From contig JANYFG010000016.1 of NCBI GenBank assembly GCA_025362815.1, forward strand, positions 1 through 37,037: a stretch of 37,037 bases of DNA, written 5' to 3'. Shown here one piece after another: positions 30,638 to 37,037 of the stretch. Both the position numbers and the translations under genes were made by a program. Every line of letters starts with the position of its first letter. Positions within the stretch are counted from its first letter, which is position 1. The stretch is from Rhodospirillales bacterium. GTDB taxonomy: Bacteria; Pseudomonadota; Alphaproteobacteria; Acetobacterales; Acetobacteraceae. Under the pieces are notes generated by a model. The model was not told the origin of the DNA. It searched no databases and was given only the letters and a program-made list of their open reading frames with translations.

Positions 30638-32740
30638 TTAATGCGCGATGCTGACCTCCCGAACATAAAGCCCCAGTTCCCGATCGTCTCGTGACGTTTT
30701 GTCGTAGGTCTGTGGCGCGCGCGGATTGTGGATCTGGAGGTTGAGGTCGATCCAGTCCGCGTCTTTCAGGGCGGCGGCCGGGATGGCGAAGGTGAGTGTG
30801 ACCGGGGTGTTCGACGAGAGCGTCTGTTGTCCGACGATGGTGCCGTTCACGGCCACGGCGAGATCGACCGGGCGACTTCCGCCGGGGTTGTAGCCGGTGG
30901 CCGCGAGCACCACGCTGATGGCGCGGTCCATCGTTTCCAGCCGGAAGCGGAGATGGGCGTCGCGCCCTTCCGTCCATCGGCCGCCGGGTTCGGCCACCGA
31001 CCAGCCGCGCCCGAGATAGGCGGCTTCCTGGCCTTGGAACGTGATGGTTTCGCGATCCTGACTGCGCAGGACCGGCGGGGCGATCGGCTCGATCGTGGGG
31101 CAGAGGTAGAACCGGCTGGGCAGCCAGCAGGGCAGGCCGAACGTGACGGTCTGGCGGGCGGGCACGGTGGGGGACGTGGCGTTGAGCGTGACCTTGGGGC
31201 TGACCGCGAGGTTGGCCTCGCCCGGGATGAGCGGGCGGAGCGGCACGAGCATCATGCCGCCGGGGCGCGGGAAGGCGCGGAAGTCGCCGAAGTAGAGATA
31301 TTTGCGATCGGCGATGACGAGCTTGTGCGGGCCGAAATAGATGTCTCCCCATTCGCCGGTGGCCGGGATCAGAAGGGCATCGGCGAAATGGGGCATGCCG
31401 TTCGTGAAGACGGCGGATTTGCCGTCTGGCGCAACGAGGCCGGGGGTGGTTTTCGCGTCGATAACCAGTTCGGCCCGCCACGGCAGCGCGATGCACAGCG
31501 CAAGCACGGCGGCGGCGATGAGACGTAGCCGGTGGCCGATGCCGAAGACGACGCTGTGGAGCAGGAGCACACCGTAGAGGCCGAGGAATGGCATCACCCA
31601 TTTGAAGTAATGGTAGTTTCGGAACCGGAACAGGCCATCGGGGTGCAGGTCGCGAAAGGCGAGGTAGAGCGCGATGTGAAGGACGATGGCCAGGATGACG
31701 GCGAGGTGGGCGATATGGTCGCGGCGTGCGGACGGCGAGACGACGATTGCGGCGGCGCCGGCGAGGCCCGCTGCGAGCCAGGGAAAGGCCTCGATCATGC
31801 CTTGCCCGTCGGTGAACAGCGGGCGTGGGTCAAGGAACAGCGTGACCCAGCGCTGAGGGATCATGCGCCATTCGAACCCGATCAGGCTTGCGCCGGCGAC
31901 GTAGCCGTTTTGCTCGAAGCCGTAGAGCAGCACGTAGATTCCGCCGACGACGGCCAGGGCGATGGCGGTGCCGGCGGTGCCCAGGGACGCGGCGGCGAGG
32001 ATCGGGCGCCAGCCGGTGGTGCGGCGCAGGGTTGCGAGCCCCATGCAGAATGCGCACGCGGTCATCAGCGGCATCAGGTCGGTGGGGCGGAACGCGGCGA
32101 CGCCGGCCGCGGCGAGGCCGGTCCAGAAGGCGAGGCTGGGCCGGTTGGGCGTTTCGATGAAGTGGATGGCGGCGAGCAGGCAGGCATAGGTGAGCGGGGT
32201 GGCGCCCGTGGTGGTCCAGGGCACCACCCAACTGTCGAGCACGAGCGGCGAGAAGCAGGTGACGGCGGTGAAGACGACGGCGCCGAGCAGGCGGGCGTGC
32301 GGGATCTGCCGGCCGAGCCGCCCGGCGATGGCGGCGAACAGGACGAGCGAGGCGAGCAGGCAGACGAGATTGACGATGGCGTAGGCATGGACCGATGCCA
32401 GGCCGACGAAGGGGGCGCCGAGCATGGAGTAGCCGGGGAGGTAGAAATGCTGGTCTGGGCTGAGGTCCAGCCGTGACCAGGCGAGCGTGGCCGCCCAGTA
32501 ACGCTCCTGGTCGAACCAGCCCCACCAGCCGAGATCGCCGCCGATATGCGGGTGATGCGGATGCCGGCGGTAGGCGAGCAGGAATTGCAGCGCCGCGAGG
32601 GCCATGGCGATGAGGATGCCGCCGGCGTCGATGAGGCGCTTCTGGCGTGGGGAGACGTTGGGCATTATGCGGAGGAGCCGATCATAGAGGGCATGTGGGA
32701 GTGGGCCACGGCCCCTGGGGGAAATGCCGCCCAGAGACAT
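30638..32740 (-). CDS. Polytopic GT-C-like glycosyltransferase with C-terminal beta-rich domain
   Basis: 700 residues from ATG 32740; a TTG at 32782 or an ATG at 32665 are other possible starts, and no clear ribosome site decides. About eleven membrane segments fill the N-terminal two-thirds. The first outer loop has GGDLGWWGWFDQERYW, whose acidic pair resembles the catalytic Asp/Glu site of lipid-phosphate-sugar-dependent GT-C enzymes. The C-terminal third is soluble, with GRGWSVAEPGGRWTEG and repeated strand-rich segments like a carbohydrate-binding beta sandwich. Candidate for the transferase that uses the polyprenyl-phosphate pentose from the DprE operon, on the periplasmic side. Function is inference; the membrane character is clear. 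Confidence 0.72.
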   Translation of the reverse strand: MSLGGISPRGRGPLPHALYDRLLRIMPNVSPRQKRLIDAGGILIAMALAALQFLLAYRRHPHHPHIGGDLGWWGWFDQERYWAATLAWSRLDLSPDQHFYLPGYSMLGAPFVGLASVHAYAIVNLVCLLASLVLFAAIAGRLGRQIPHARLLGAVVFTAVTCFSPLVLDSWVVPWTTTGATPLTYACLLAAIHFIETPNRPSLAFWTGLAAAGVAAFRPTDLMPLMTACAFCMGLATLRRTTGWRPILAAASLGTAGTAIALAVVGGIYVLLYGFEQNGYVAGASLIGFEWRMIPQRWVTLFLDPRPLFTDGQGMIEAFPWLAAGLAGAAAIVVSPSARRDHIAHLAVILAIVLHIALYLAFRDLHPDGLFRFRNYHYFKWVMPFLGLYGVLLLHSVVFGIGHRLRLIAAAVLALCIALPWRAELVIDAKTTPGLVAPDGKSAVFTNGMPHFADALLIPATGEWGDIYFGPHKLVIADRKYLYFGDFRAFPRPGGMMLVPLRPLIPGEANLAVSPKVTLNATSPTVPARQTVTFGLPCWLPSRFYLCPTIEPIAPPVLRSQDRETITFQGQEAAYLGRGWSVAEPGGRWTEGRDAHLRFRLETMDRAISVVLAATGYNPGGSRPVDLAVAVNGTIVGQQTLSSNTPVTLTFAIPAAALKDADWIDLNLQIHNPRAPQTYDKTSRDDRELGLYVREVSIAH

Positions 32741-32784
32741 ACGCGTGGCGCCCGTTCGGCGCGCGTTCAGCGCGTGGGGCAAGC

Positions 32785-33474
32785 CTAGCCGCGGGCGGAG
32801 TCGATATGGCAGAACAGGTTGCTGCTGAGGGGGCCGAGCTGGATGCCGGTGTAGCCGATCACCGGATGGGCTGCGGCGGGGCAGGCCGCCTTCAGCCGGG
32901 CCTTCGACATCAGGATGAGATTCGACTCATCGGCCCATTTGGTCTTGCCCGACAGACCGCAGGCGAATGCGAAACTGGCGTTCATCCAGTGCATCAGCGG
33001 AATGTTGGTGTGGTGTTCGACCGGGAAGAAACGGTGCGGCACGGTGATGAACACCTGGCGCGACACCCGGCACAGCTCCGACACGAAGAAGCGCTGGTTG
33101 GCCAAGCTTCCCACGTGTTCCAGAACGGCGTTGGACGTGGCGACGTCGAAGGCGTGGTCGGCGAAGGGGAGTGGCACGTTGGCGCGGATCTGGTGGTAGC
33201 CGACGGCGGGGAAGGCCGCCTTGAACGCCAGCGCCTCGCCCAGGCCGGCGGCCGTGATCATGTGGGGGTGGGGGTAGCAGCGTTCGATGACGTTGGCGGC
33301 CGGGCCTATGACGTCTGACACGCCGACATCGAGGATGGTGGCGGTGGCGGCCGGCTGCACGACGCGCATGAAGTCGTGGAAGATGCGGTCGCGCGCGCGG
33401 ATGGCCACTCGTTCAGCGACCGAATTCGGTGTTGCGGCCTCGTAATACCGTTGATCGACAAATTCTTCGGTCAC
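32785..33474 (-). CDS. Class-I SAM-dependent methyltransferase (Methyltransf_11 type)
   Basis: 229 residues starting at GTG 33474, with AGGAAGG upstream. ILDVGVSDVIGPAANVI is the SAM-binding loop (a degenerate form), PLPFADHAFDVATSNAVLEHV is the conserved post-loop region, followed by RQVFITVPHRFFPVEHH. Typical of methyltransferases in surface-glycan clusters. It precedes the GT-C-like gene on the same strand and is probably co-transcribed with it. Substrate unknown. Confidence 0.78.
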   Translation of the reverse strand: MTEEFVDQRYYEAATPNSVAERVAIRARDRIFHDFMRVVQPAATATILDVGVSDVIGPAANVIERCYPHPHMITAAGLGEALAFKAAFPAVGYHQIRANVPLPFADHAFDVATSNAVLEHVGSLANQRFFVSELCRVSRQVFITVPHRFFPVEHHTNIPLMHWMNASFAFACGLSGKTKWADESNLILMSKARLKAACPAAAHPVIGYTGIQLGPLSSNLFCHIDSARG

Positions 33475-33524
33475 GAAATTATGTTAACCTTCCTACCCGA
33501 CAACACGTATTTTATGCAGCCGTT

Positions 33525-33553
33525 TTAATCATCCCGCCACGTCGACGTGTCAA
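33525..33553 (-). promoter_or_regulatory. Candidate sigma-70 promoter for the methyltransferase/GT-C pair
   Basis: On the minus strand a perfect TTGACA (33553-33548) is followed after 17 bases by GATTAA (33530-33525, three of six of TATAAT). The surrounding 33478-33530 stretch is AT-richer than neighbouring DNA. A second -10-like TAAAAT lies at 33514-33509 without a matching -35. Confidence 0.4.
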
Positions 33554-33649
33554 GCTGCGGCGCTGTTTGCGCGCCCGGTTGCGGCCGAACTCGCGGCCTT
33601 GTGCGGGGGTGTGGTAGCGTGGCGCCAACAACCTGAAAGTGGCCGCGAC

Positions 33650-34021
33650 ATGTCTGGTGTTCCCCTGTCTGTCGAAATCGGCGCCGGCGGCACCGTGATC
33701 ATCCGTTATGGCGATGTTGCCTGGACGCTGCCGGCCGAGGCGGCCGCGCGGTTCGGGCGGGCGCTGGTGGCGGGCGCGGTGGCGGCGAACGCCGGGGAGC
33801 CGCCGCCGACCGGGACGCATGTGTCTGACGCGCATCTTCCGATCACGGCGTGGAAGACGGGCGTTTCGAACGTGAACATGGAGCCCATTCTGATGATGGA
33901 GGTGAAGGGCGGGCTATGGATGAGTTTCCAGTTGCCGCATGCGAGTGCTGAAGCCATGGGGGAGGCTTTGTCCAGCACCGGCAGCACCGGTGGGCGGCCG
34001 CCGGGACAGCTGCTGAGCTGA
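33650..34021 (+). CDS. Hypothetical protein, 123 residues
   Basis: From ATG 33650. No domain recognised. The N-terminal half has strand-like VEIGAGGTVIIRYGDVAWTLP and a helix with FGRALVAGAVAAN; the second half has MEPILMMEVKGGLWMSFQLP and a helix ending in a Gly/Ser/Pro-rich tail. No signal peptide or membrane segment. Codon use looks normal for the window, and the gene is divergent from the methyltransferase and convergent with the binding-protein gene. Real gene likely; function unknown. Confidence 0.6.
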   Translation: MSGVPLSVEIGAGGTVIIRYGDVAWTLPAEAAARFGRALVAGAVAANAGEPPPTGTHVSDAHLPITAWKTGVSNVNMEPILMMEVKGGLWMSFQLPHASAEAMGEALSSTGSTGGRPPGQLLS

Positions 34022-34055
34022 GCGCGAAGCACCACCTTTCGGCCGCGCTTCGCGC
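34022..34055. terminator. GC-rich 9-bp hairpin between convergent genes
   Basis: GCGCGAAGC (34022-34030) pairs with GCTTCGCGC (34047-34055) across a 16-base loop, filling the 40-base gap between two converging stop codons. No T-run, so a possible bidirectional terminator only. Confidence 0.4.
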
Positions 34056-34061
34056 CCGCGC

Positions 34062-35636
34062 CTAGCCGCGCTTGATGTTCCAGAACAGGGGAAGCCCATC
34101 CAGCATCCCCGACAAATCCGCGCGGTAGGCGGTTGTGGTGATGGTTTGGCCGAGCGGGATGTAGGGCACGTCCTCGAAGGCCTGGAGCTGGATCTGTTCG
34201 GCGATCTTGCGTTGGGCGGCGACGCCGTCGGCCTGGAGCCAGTCGGCACGGAGCTGTTCGATCCTGGGGCTCGACGGCCAGCCGGGGGCGGCGTCTTTTC
34301 CGTTGCCGCGCAGGAAGACGTGGCCGGCGGGGTTGATGTGGTCGGTGCCGGCCCAGCTGGTTTGGAAGATGCTCCAGCCGCCCTCGTCCGGCGTGCCGGA
34401 TTTGAAGCGGCGGGACAGTGAGCTGGCCCAGTCCATCGAGGCGACCTCGAGGTTGAGGCCGATGCGCTTGAGGATGTCTGCCGTGACTTCGGCGAGCGCC
34501 TTCACGCTGGCGATGTCCTGCGGCGCCATCAGCAACACCTTTTCGCCCTTGTAGCCGGCGGCGGCGATGTCGCGCTTCACCTTTTCGAGGTCGCGCGGGC
34601 CGGTGAGGGCGGCCATCCCCGCGGGGCTGGCCATGGGGGTGTTGGGGCAGAAATAGCCGACGCCGTCGTTCCAGCGGGCGCGGTCGTCGCCGTTGACCGC
34701 GATCATGTAGTCGGACTGGGTGATGGCGCCGAAGATGGCGCGGCGCATGGCGGGGTTGTTGAACGGCGCCTGGGTTTGGTTGAACCGCATGGTGGCGATG
34801 GTGCCGGTGGGGACCACCACGCGGGTGGCGACGCCGCGCGATTTTTGCAGGAGCGGCAGAAGGTCGGCCTGGGGGGTGTAGAGCCAGTCGATCTCGCCGC
34901 GTTGCAGGGCGGCGGAGGAGGTGGCGGGGTCTTGCAGGATGGTCCATTCCACGCGGTCGAAGTTTACCACTTTGCCGCCGGCGGTGCGTTGCGGGGCTTC
35001 CTGGCGGGGGAGGTATTTTTCGTTCTTGCGATAGACGACGCGTGCGCCGGCGACGCGTTCCGTGGCGTCGTAGATGAAGGGGCCGCTGCCGGTGGGATCG
35101 GTGATGGGTTTGGTGGGGTCTGCCTCCGCGATGCGGGCGGGCATGACGCCGCACATCATGGGCGAGGTTTTGCTCAGCGCGTCGGCGAGCAGCGGAAAGG
35201 GGGATTTCAGGCGGATGAGGATGGTGCGGTCGTCTGGCGTGGTGATCTCGTCGATGGCGGCGGCGAGCGCCTGGCCGTAGACGTCTCGCTTCGACCAGCG
35301 GCGGATGGAGGCCGCGGCGTCTTTTGCCAAGACGCGTTCGCCGTCGTGGAAGGCGAGGCCGGGGCGGAGGACGAGGCGCCAGAGCAGGCCGTTGTTTTCG
35401 ACGCTGTGGCCTTCAAGCATCTGGGGCTGGGGGGTGTAAGCCTGGTCTTGGCCGAACAGCGTGTCGTAGACCATGAAGCCGTGGTCGCGCGTTTGGTAGG
35501 CGGTGACCCAGGTGGGGTCGAGGATGGCCAGGTCGGCATCCGGCACGAAGCGCAGCACGCGGGCGCCCTGGGCGCGGGCCACGTGGGGGGCGGCGAGAGA
35601 GGCGGTTGCGGCGGCCAGGAAGCTGCGGCGTTGCAT
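34062..35636 (-). CDS. ABC transporter substrate-binding protein, family 5 (peptide/nickel type)
   Basis: 524 residues from ATG 35636. The start [24 protein letters not shown] has twin arginines and a signal peptide with likely cleavage after ARA, so export by Tat is plausible. The mature part has [59 protein letters not shown] and TGSGPFIYD, the pattern of family-5 solute-binding proteins for oligopeptides, glutathione or nickel. No permease or ATPase genes are in the window, so the ligand is unknown. Divergent from the LhgO-like gene with 61 bases between starts. Confidence 0.9.
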   Translation of the reverse strand: MQRRSFLAAATASLAAPHVARAQGARVLRFVPDADLAILDPTWVTAYQTRDHGFMVYDTLFGQDQAYTPQPQMLEGHSVENNGLLWRLVLRPGLAFHDGERVLAKDAAASIRRWSKRDVYGQALAAAIDEITTPDDRTILIRLKSPFPLLADALSKTSPMMCGVMPARIAEADPTKPITDPTGSGPFIYDATERVAGARVVYRKNEKYLPRQEAPQRTAGGKVVNFDRVEWTILQDPATSSAALQRGEIDWLYTPQADLLPLLQKSRGVATRVVVPTGTIATMRFNQTQAPFNNPAMRRAIFGAITQSDYMIAVNGDDRARWNDGVGYFCPNTPMASPAGMAALTGPRDLEKVKRDIAAAGYKGEKVLLMAPQDIASVKALAEVTADILKRIGLNLEVASMDWASSLSRRFKSGTPDEGGWSIFQTSWAGTDHINPAGHVFLRGNGKDAAPGWPSSPRIEQLRADWLQADGVAAQRKIAEQIQLQAFEDVPYIPLGQTITTTAYRADLSGMLDGLPLFWNIKRG

Positions 35637-35697
35637 CGGATTTGTCCTGTTCCTCGGTTGCCTGCGAGTATGGCGCAACGCGCGTTGGGGGGAAGCC

Positions 35698-36804
35698 ATG
35701 GAATCGGTGGATGTTGTGGTGGTGGGCGCGGGCGTGGTGGGCATTGCTGTGGCGCGTGCGCTGGCGATGGCGGGGCGCGAGGTGATCGTGCTCGACGCGG
35801 CCGAGGCGATCGGCACCGAAACGTCCTCGCGCAACAGCGAGGTTATTCATGCCGGGATCTATTATCCCAAGGACAGCCTGCAGGCGCGGCTGTGCGTGGC
35901 GGGGCGGCGCAAGCTTTACGCGTATTGCGACGAACGCGGCGTTTCGTATTCCAAATGCGGGAAGTTGATCGTGGCGACCTCGGACGAGGAGGACGGCAAG
36001 CTCGCGGGGATTCTGGCGCGGGCGCAGGCGAACGGCGTGGAGGGGATGCGGGTGCTTTCGGGCGCGGAGGCGCGGGCGTTGGAGCCGAACCTTGTGTGCA
36101 CGTCGGCCTTGTTGTCGCCGGAGACCGGGGTGTTGGACAGCCACGGGTATATGCTGGCGTTGCAGGGCGATGCCGAGGCTGCCGGTGCGGTGTTCGTGTT
36201 TCACAGCCCGGTTTTGGGCGGGCGCGCCGTGGATGGCGGCGTGGAGATCGAGGTGGGCGGGGCCGAGCCCATGACTTTGCGGTGCCGCCTGCTGGTCAAC
36301 TCGGCGGGGTTGCATGCGACGGAGCTGGCGCGGGGGATTGTGGGAATGCCCTCGCAGCTGGTGCCGCGGCAGTATTACGCGCGGGGGTGTTATTTCAACC
36401 TGGCCGGGCGCTCGCCGTTTTCGCGGTTGATCTACCCGGTGCCGGTGGCGGGGGGCTTAGGGGTGCATCTAACCATCGACCTCGGCGGGCAGGCGCGGTT
36501 CGGGCCGGATGTGGAGTGGGTGGAGACGCTGGACTACGCGGTGGACCCTCGGCGGGCGGATTCTTTCTACGATGCGGTGCGGCGGTATTGGCCGGGGTTG
36601 AAGGACGGGGCCTTGCAGCCAGGGTATGCGGGGATACGACCAAAACTTTCGGCGCAGGGGGCGCCGGCGTTGGATTTCGTGGTGCAGGCGGAGGGTGTGC
36701 ATGGGGTTGGGGGGTTGGTGAATTTGTTCGGGATCGAGAGTCCTGGGTTGACGAGTGCGATTGCCCTGGCTGACTTCCTTGCACTACGCTGTCAAAGTGA
36801 TTGA
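35698..36804 (+). CDS. FAD-dependent oxidoreductase, L-2-hydroxyglutarate oxidase (LhgO)-like
   Basis: 368 residues from ATG 35698, with GGGGGGAA upstream. N-terminal [19 protein letters not shown] binds [23 protein letters not shown] followed by [12 protein letters not shown] is the conserved segment of L-2-hydroxyglutarate dehydrogenase-type enzymes (DAO superfamily), and the end has [18 protein letters not shown]. Predicted to oxidise an L-2-hydroxy acid in the cytoplasm or at the inner membrane. The exact substrate is inferred from family only. Beyond its stop the base composition drops sharply. Confidence 0.88.
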   Translation: MESVDVVVVGAGVVGIAVARALAMAGREVIVLDAAEAIGTETSSRNSEVIHAGIYYPKDSLQARLCVAGRRKLYAYCDERGVSYSKCGKLIVATSDEEDGKLAGILARAQANGVEGMRVLSGAEARALEPNLVCTSALLSPETGVLDSHGYMLALQGDAEAAGAVFVFHSPVLGGRAVDGGVEIEVGGAEPMTLRCRLLVNSAGLHATELARGIVGMPSQLVPRQYYARGCYFNLAGRSPFSRLIYPVPVAGGLGVHLTIDLGGQARFGPDVEWVETLDYAVDPRRADSFYDAVRRYWPGLKDGALQPGYAGIRPKLSAQGAPALDFVVQAEGVHGVGGLVNLFGIESPGLTSAIALADFLALRCQSD

Positions 36805-37037
36805 AATTTTAAATGTCTCTAGCAAGTTAGGGTTTTAGAATCGCCATCAAATTAGTATTTTCTTAAAAGGATCGCATCCTAGTCATGGCCGTCGGTATCG
36901 AAAAAAATCACGAGATTTGGTCGATTCTTAAGAGATATGGGGTCAGGGTCACAGCACGAAAATATTTTGAAGTATTAAAGCAAAAAGTATATCCGATGAG
37001 TTTGCAACACTAACTATCGATGGATGCTCACGTTTGA
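36805..37037. other. AT-rich segment at the window edge
   Basis: By my count 86 of these 233 bases are G or C (about 37%), far below the rest of the window, and the change starts within a few bases of the LhgO-like stop. No repeat, tRNA or known motif is seen. It may be the edge of acquired DNA or an unusually AT-rich intergenic region. Confidence 0.6.
36885..37013 (+). CDS. Possible small protein, 42 residues
   Basis: ATG 36885 to TAA 37013 inside the AT-rich edge. It is rich in Lys, Tyr and hydrophobic residues, with a helix-like NHEIWSILKRYGVRVTARKY. AAGG at 36867-36870 is rather far (14 bases) for a ribosome site. It may be a small protein, a gene remnant, or chance. Not recognised. Confidence 0.25.
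   Translation: MAVGIEKNHEIWSILKRYGVRVTARKYFEVLKQKVYPMSLQH

Overview
This is a high-GC window (coding parts look about two-thirds G+C) from an alphaproteobacterium. An Acetobacteraceae/Rhodospirillales member is most likely, judging from the short HprK, the HprK-RapZ-EIIA(Man)-HPr-EI set, the ChvG/ChvI pair, the HugZ-like and DUF3597 genes and the style of the glycan genes. That placement is inference from gene content; no rRNA is present. Genes are tightly packed, many with ATGA-type overlaps, and no stretch longer than 300 bases lacks a gene.

Layout. (1) 1-240: 3' end of a class-III aminotransferase. (2) 251-4175, minus strand: a translationally coupled regulatory phosphotransferase operon hprK-rapZ-EIIA(Man)-HPr-EI, with no sugar permease in sight. 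(3) 4264-9498, plus strand: a PLP-dependent dehydratase followed by an FkbM methyltransferase, an 872-residue GT17/GT/methyltransferase fusion and another methyltransferase. (4) 9579-11959, minus strand: chvI-chvG, the partners normally found beside hprK in this class but here separated from it by block 3. (5) 12036-17721: HugZ-like protein, DUF3597 protein with a possible EcfG-type promoter, polA with an overlapping zinc-finger gene, a lipoprotein hydrolase, and tRNA-Arg(CCG). (6) 17816-21409, plus strand: a two-domain glycosyltransferase and an FkbM methyltransferase with a coiled-coil tail. (7) 21410-28343, minus strand: a seven-gene operon built around homologues of the mycobacterial decaprenyl-phosphoryl-arabinose enzymes (HAD-UbiA fusion, DprE1-like, DprE2-like, GtrA) plus an epimerase, an FAD oxidoreductase and a TVP38 membrane protein. 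(8) 28556-30483, plus strand: an SGNH-like and a GSCFA protein. (9) 30638-33474, minus strand: a methyltransferase and a polytopic GT-C-like protein with a C-terminal beta-rich domain. (10) 33650-36804: a small unknown protein, a family-5 solute-binding protein, and an LhgO-like oxidoreductase. (11) The last 233 bases drop abruptly to about 37% G+C.

How it fits together. Blocks 3 and 6-9 look like a surface-glycan region. The UbiA/DprE1/DprE2 set should make a polyprenyl-phosphate pentose (arabinose-type) donor on the cytoplasmic face, GtrA could help it across the membrane, and the GT-C protein is a candidate periplasmic transferase. The GT and methyltransferase genes would build and cap the glycan.

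The most unusual non-coding signal is a dispersed composite repeat of about 121 bp. It has two copies in opposite orientation (9452-9572 and 30508-30629), each with two nearly invariant 37-nt hairpin-forming arms around a variable core; one arm recurs alone at 13362-13393. All copies sit between convergent genes, and one copy supplies the last residues of a methyltransferase reading frame.
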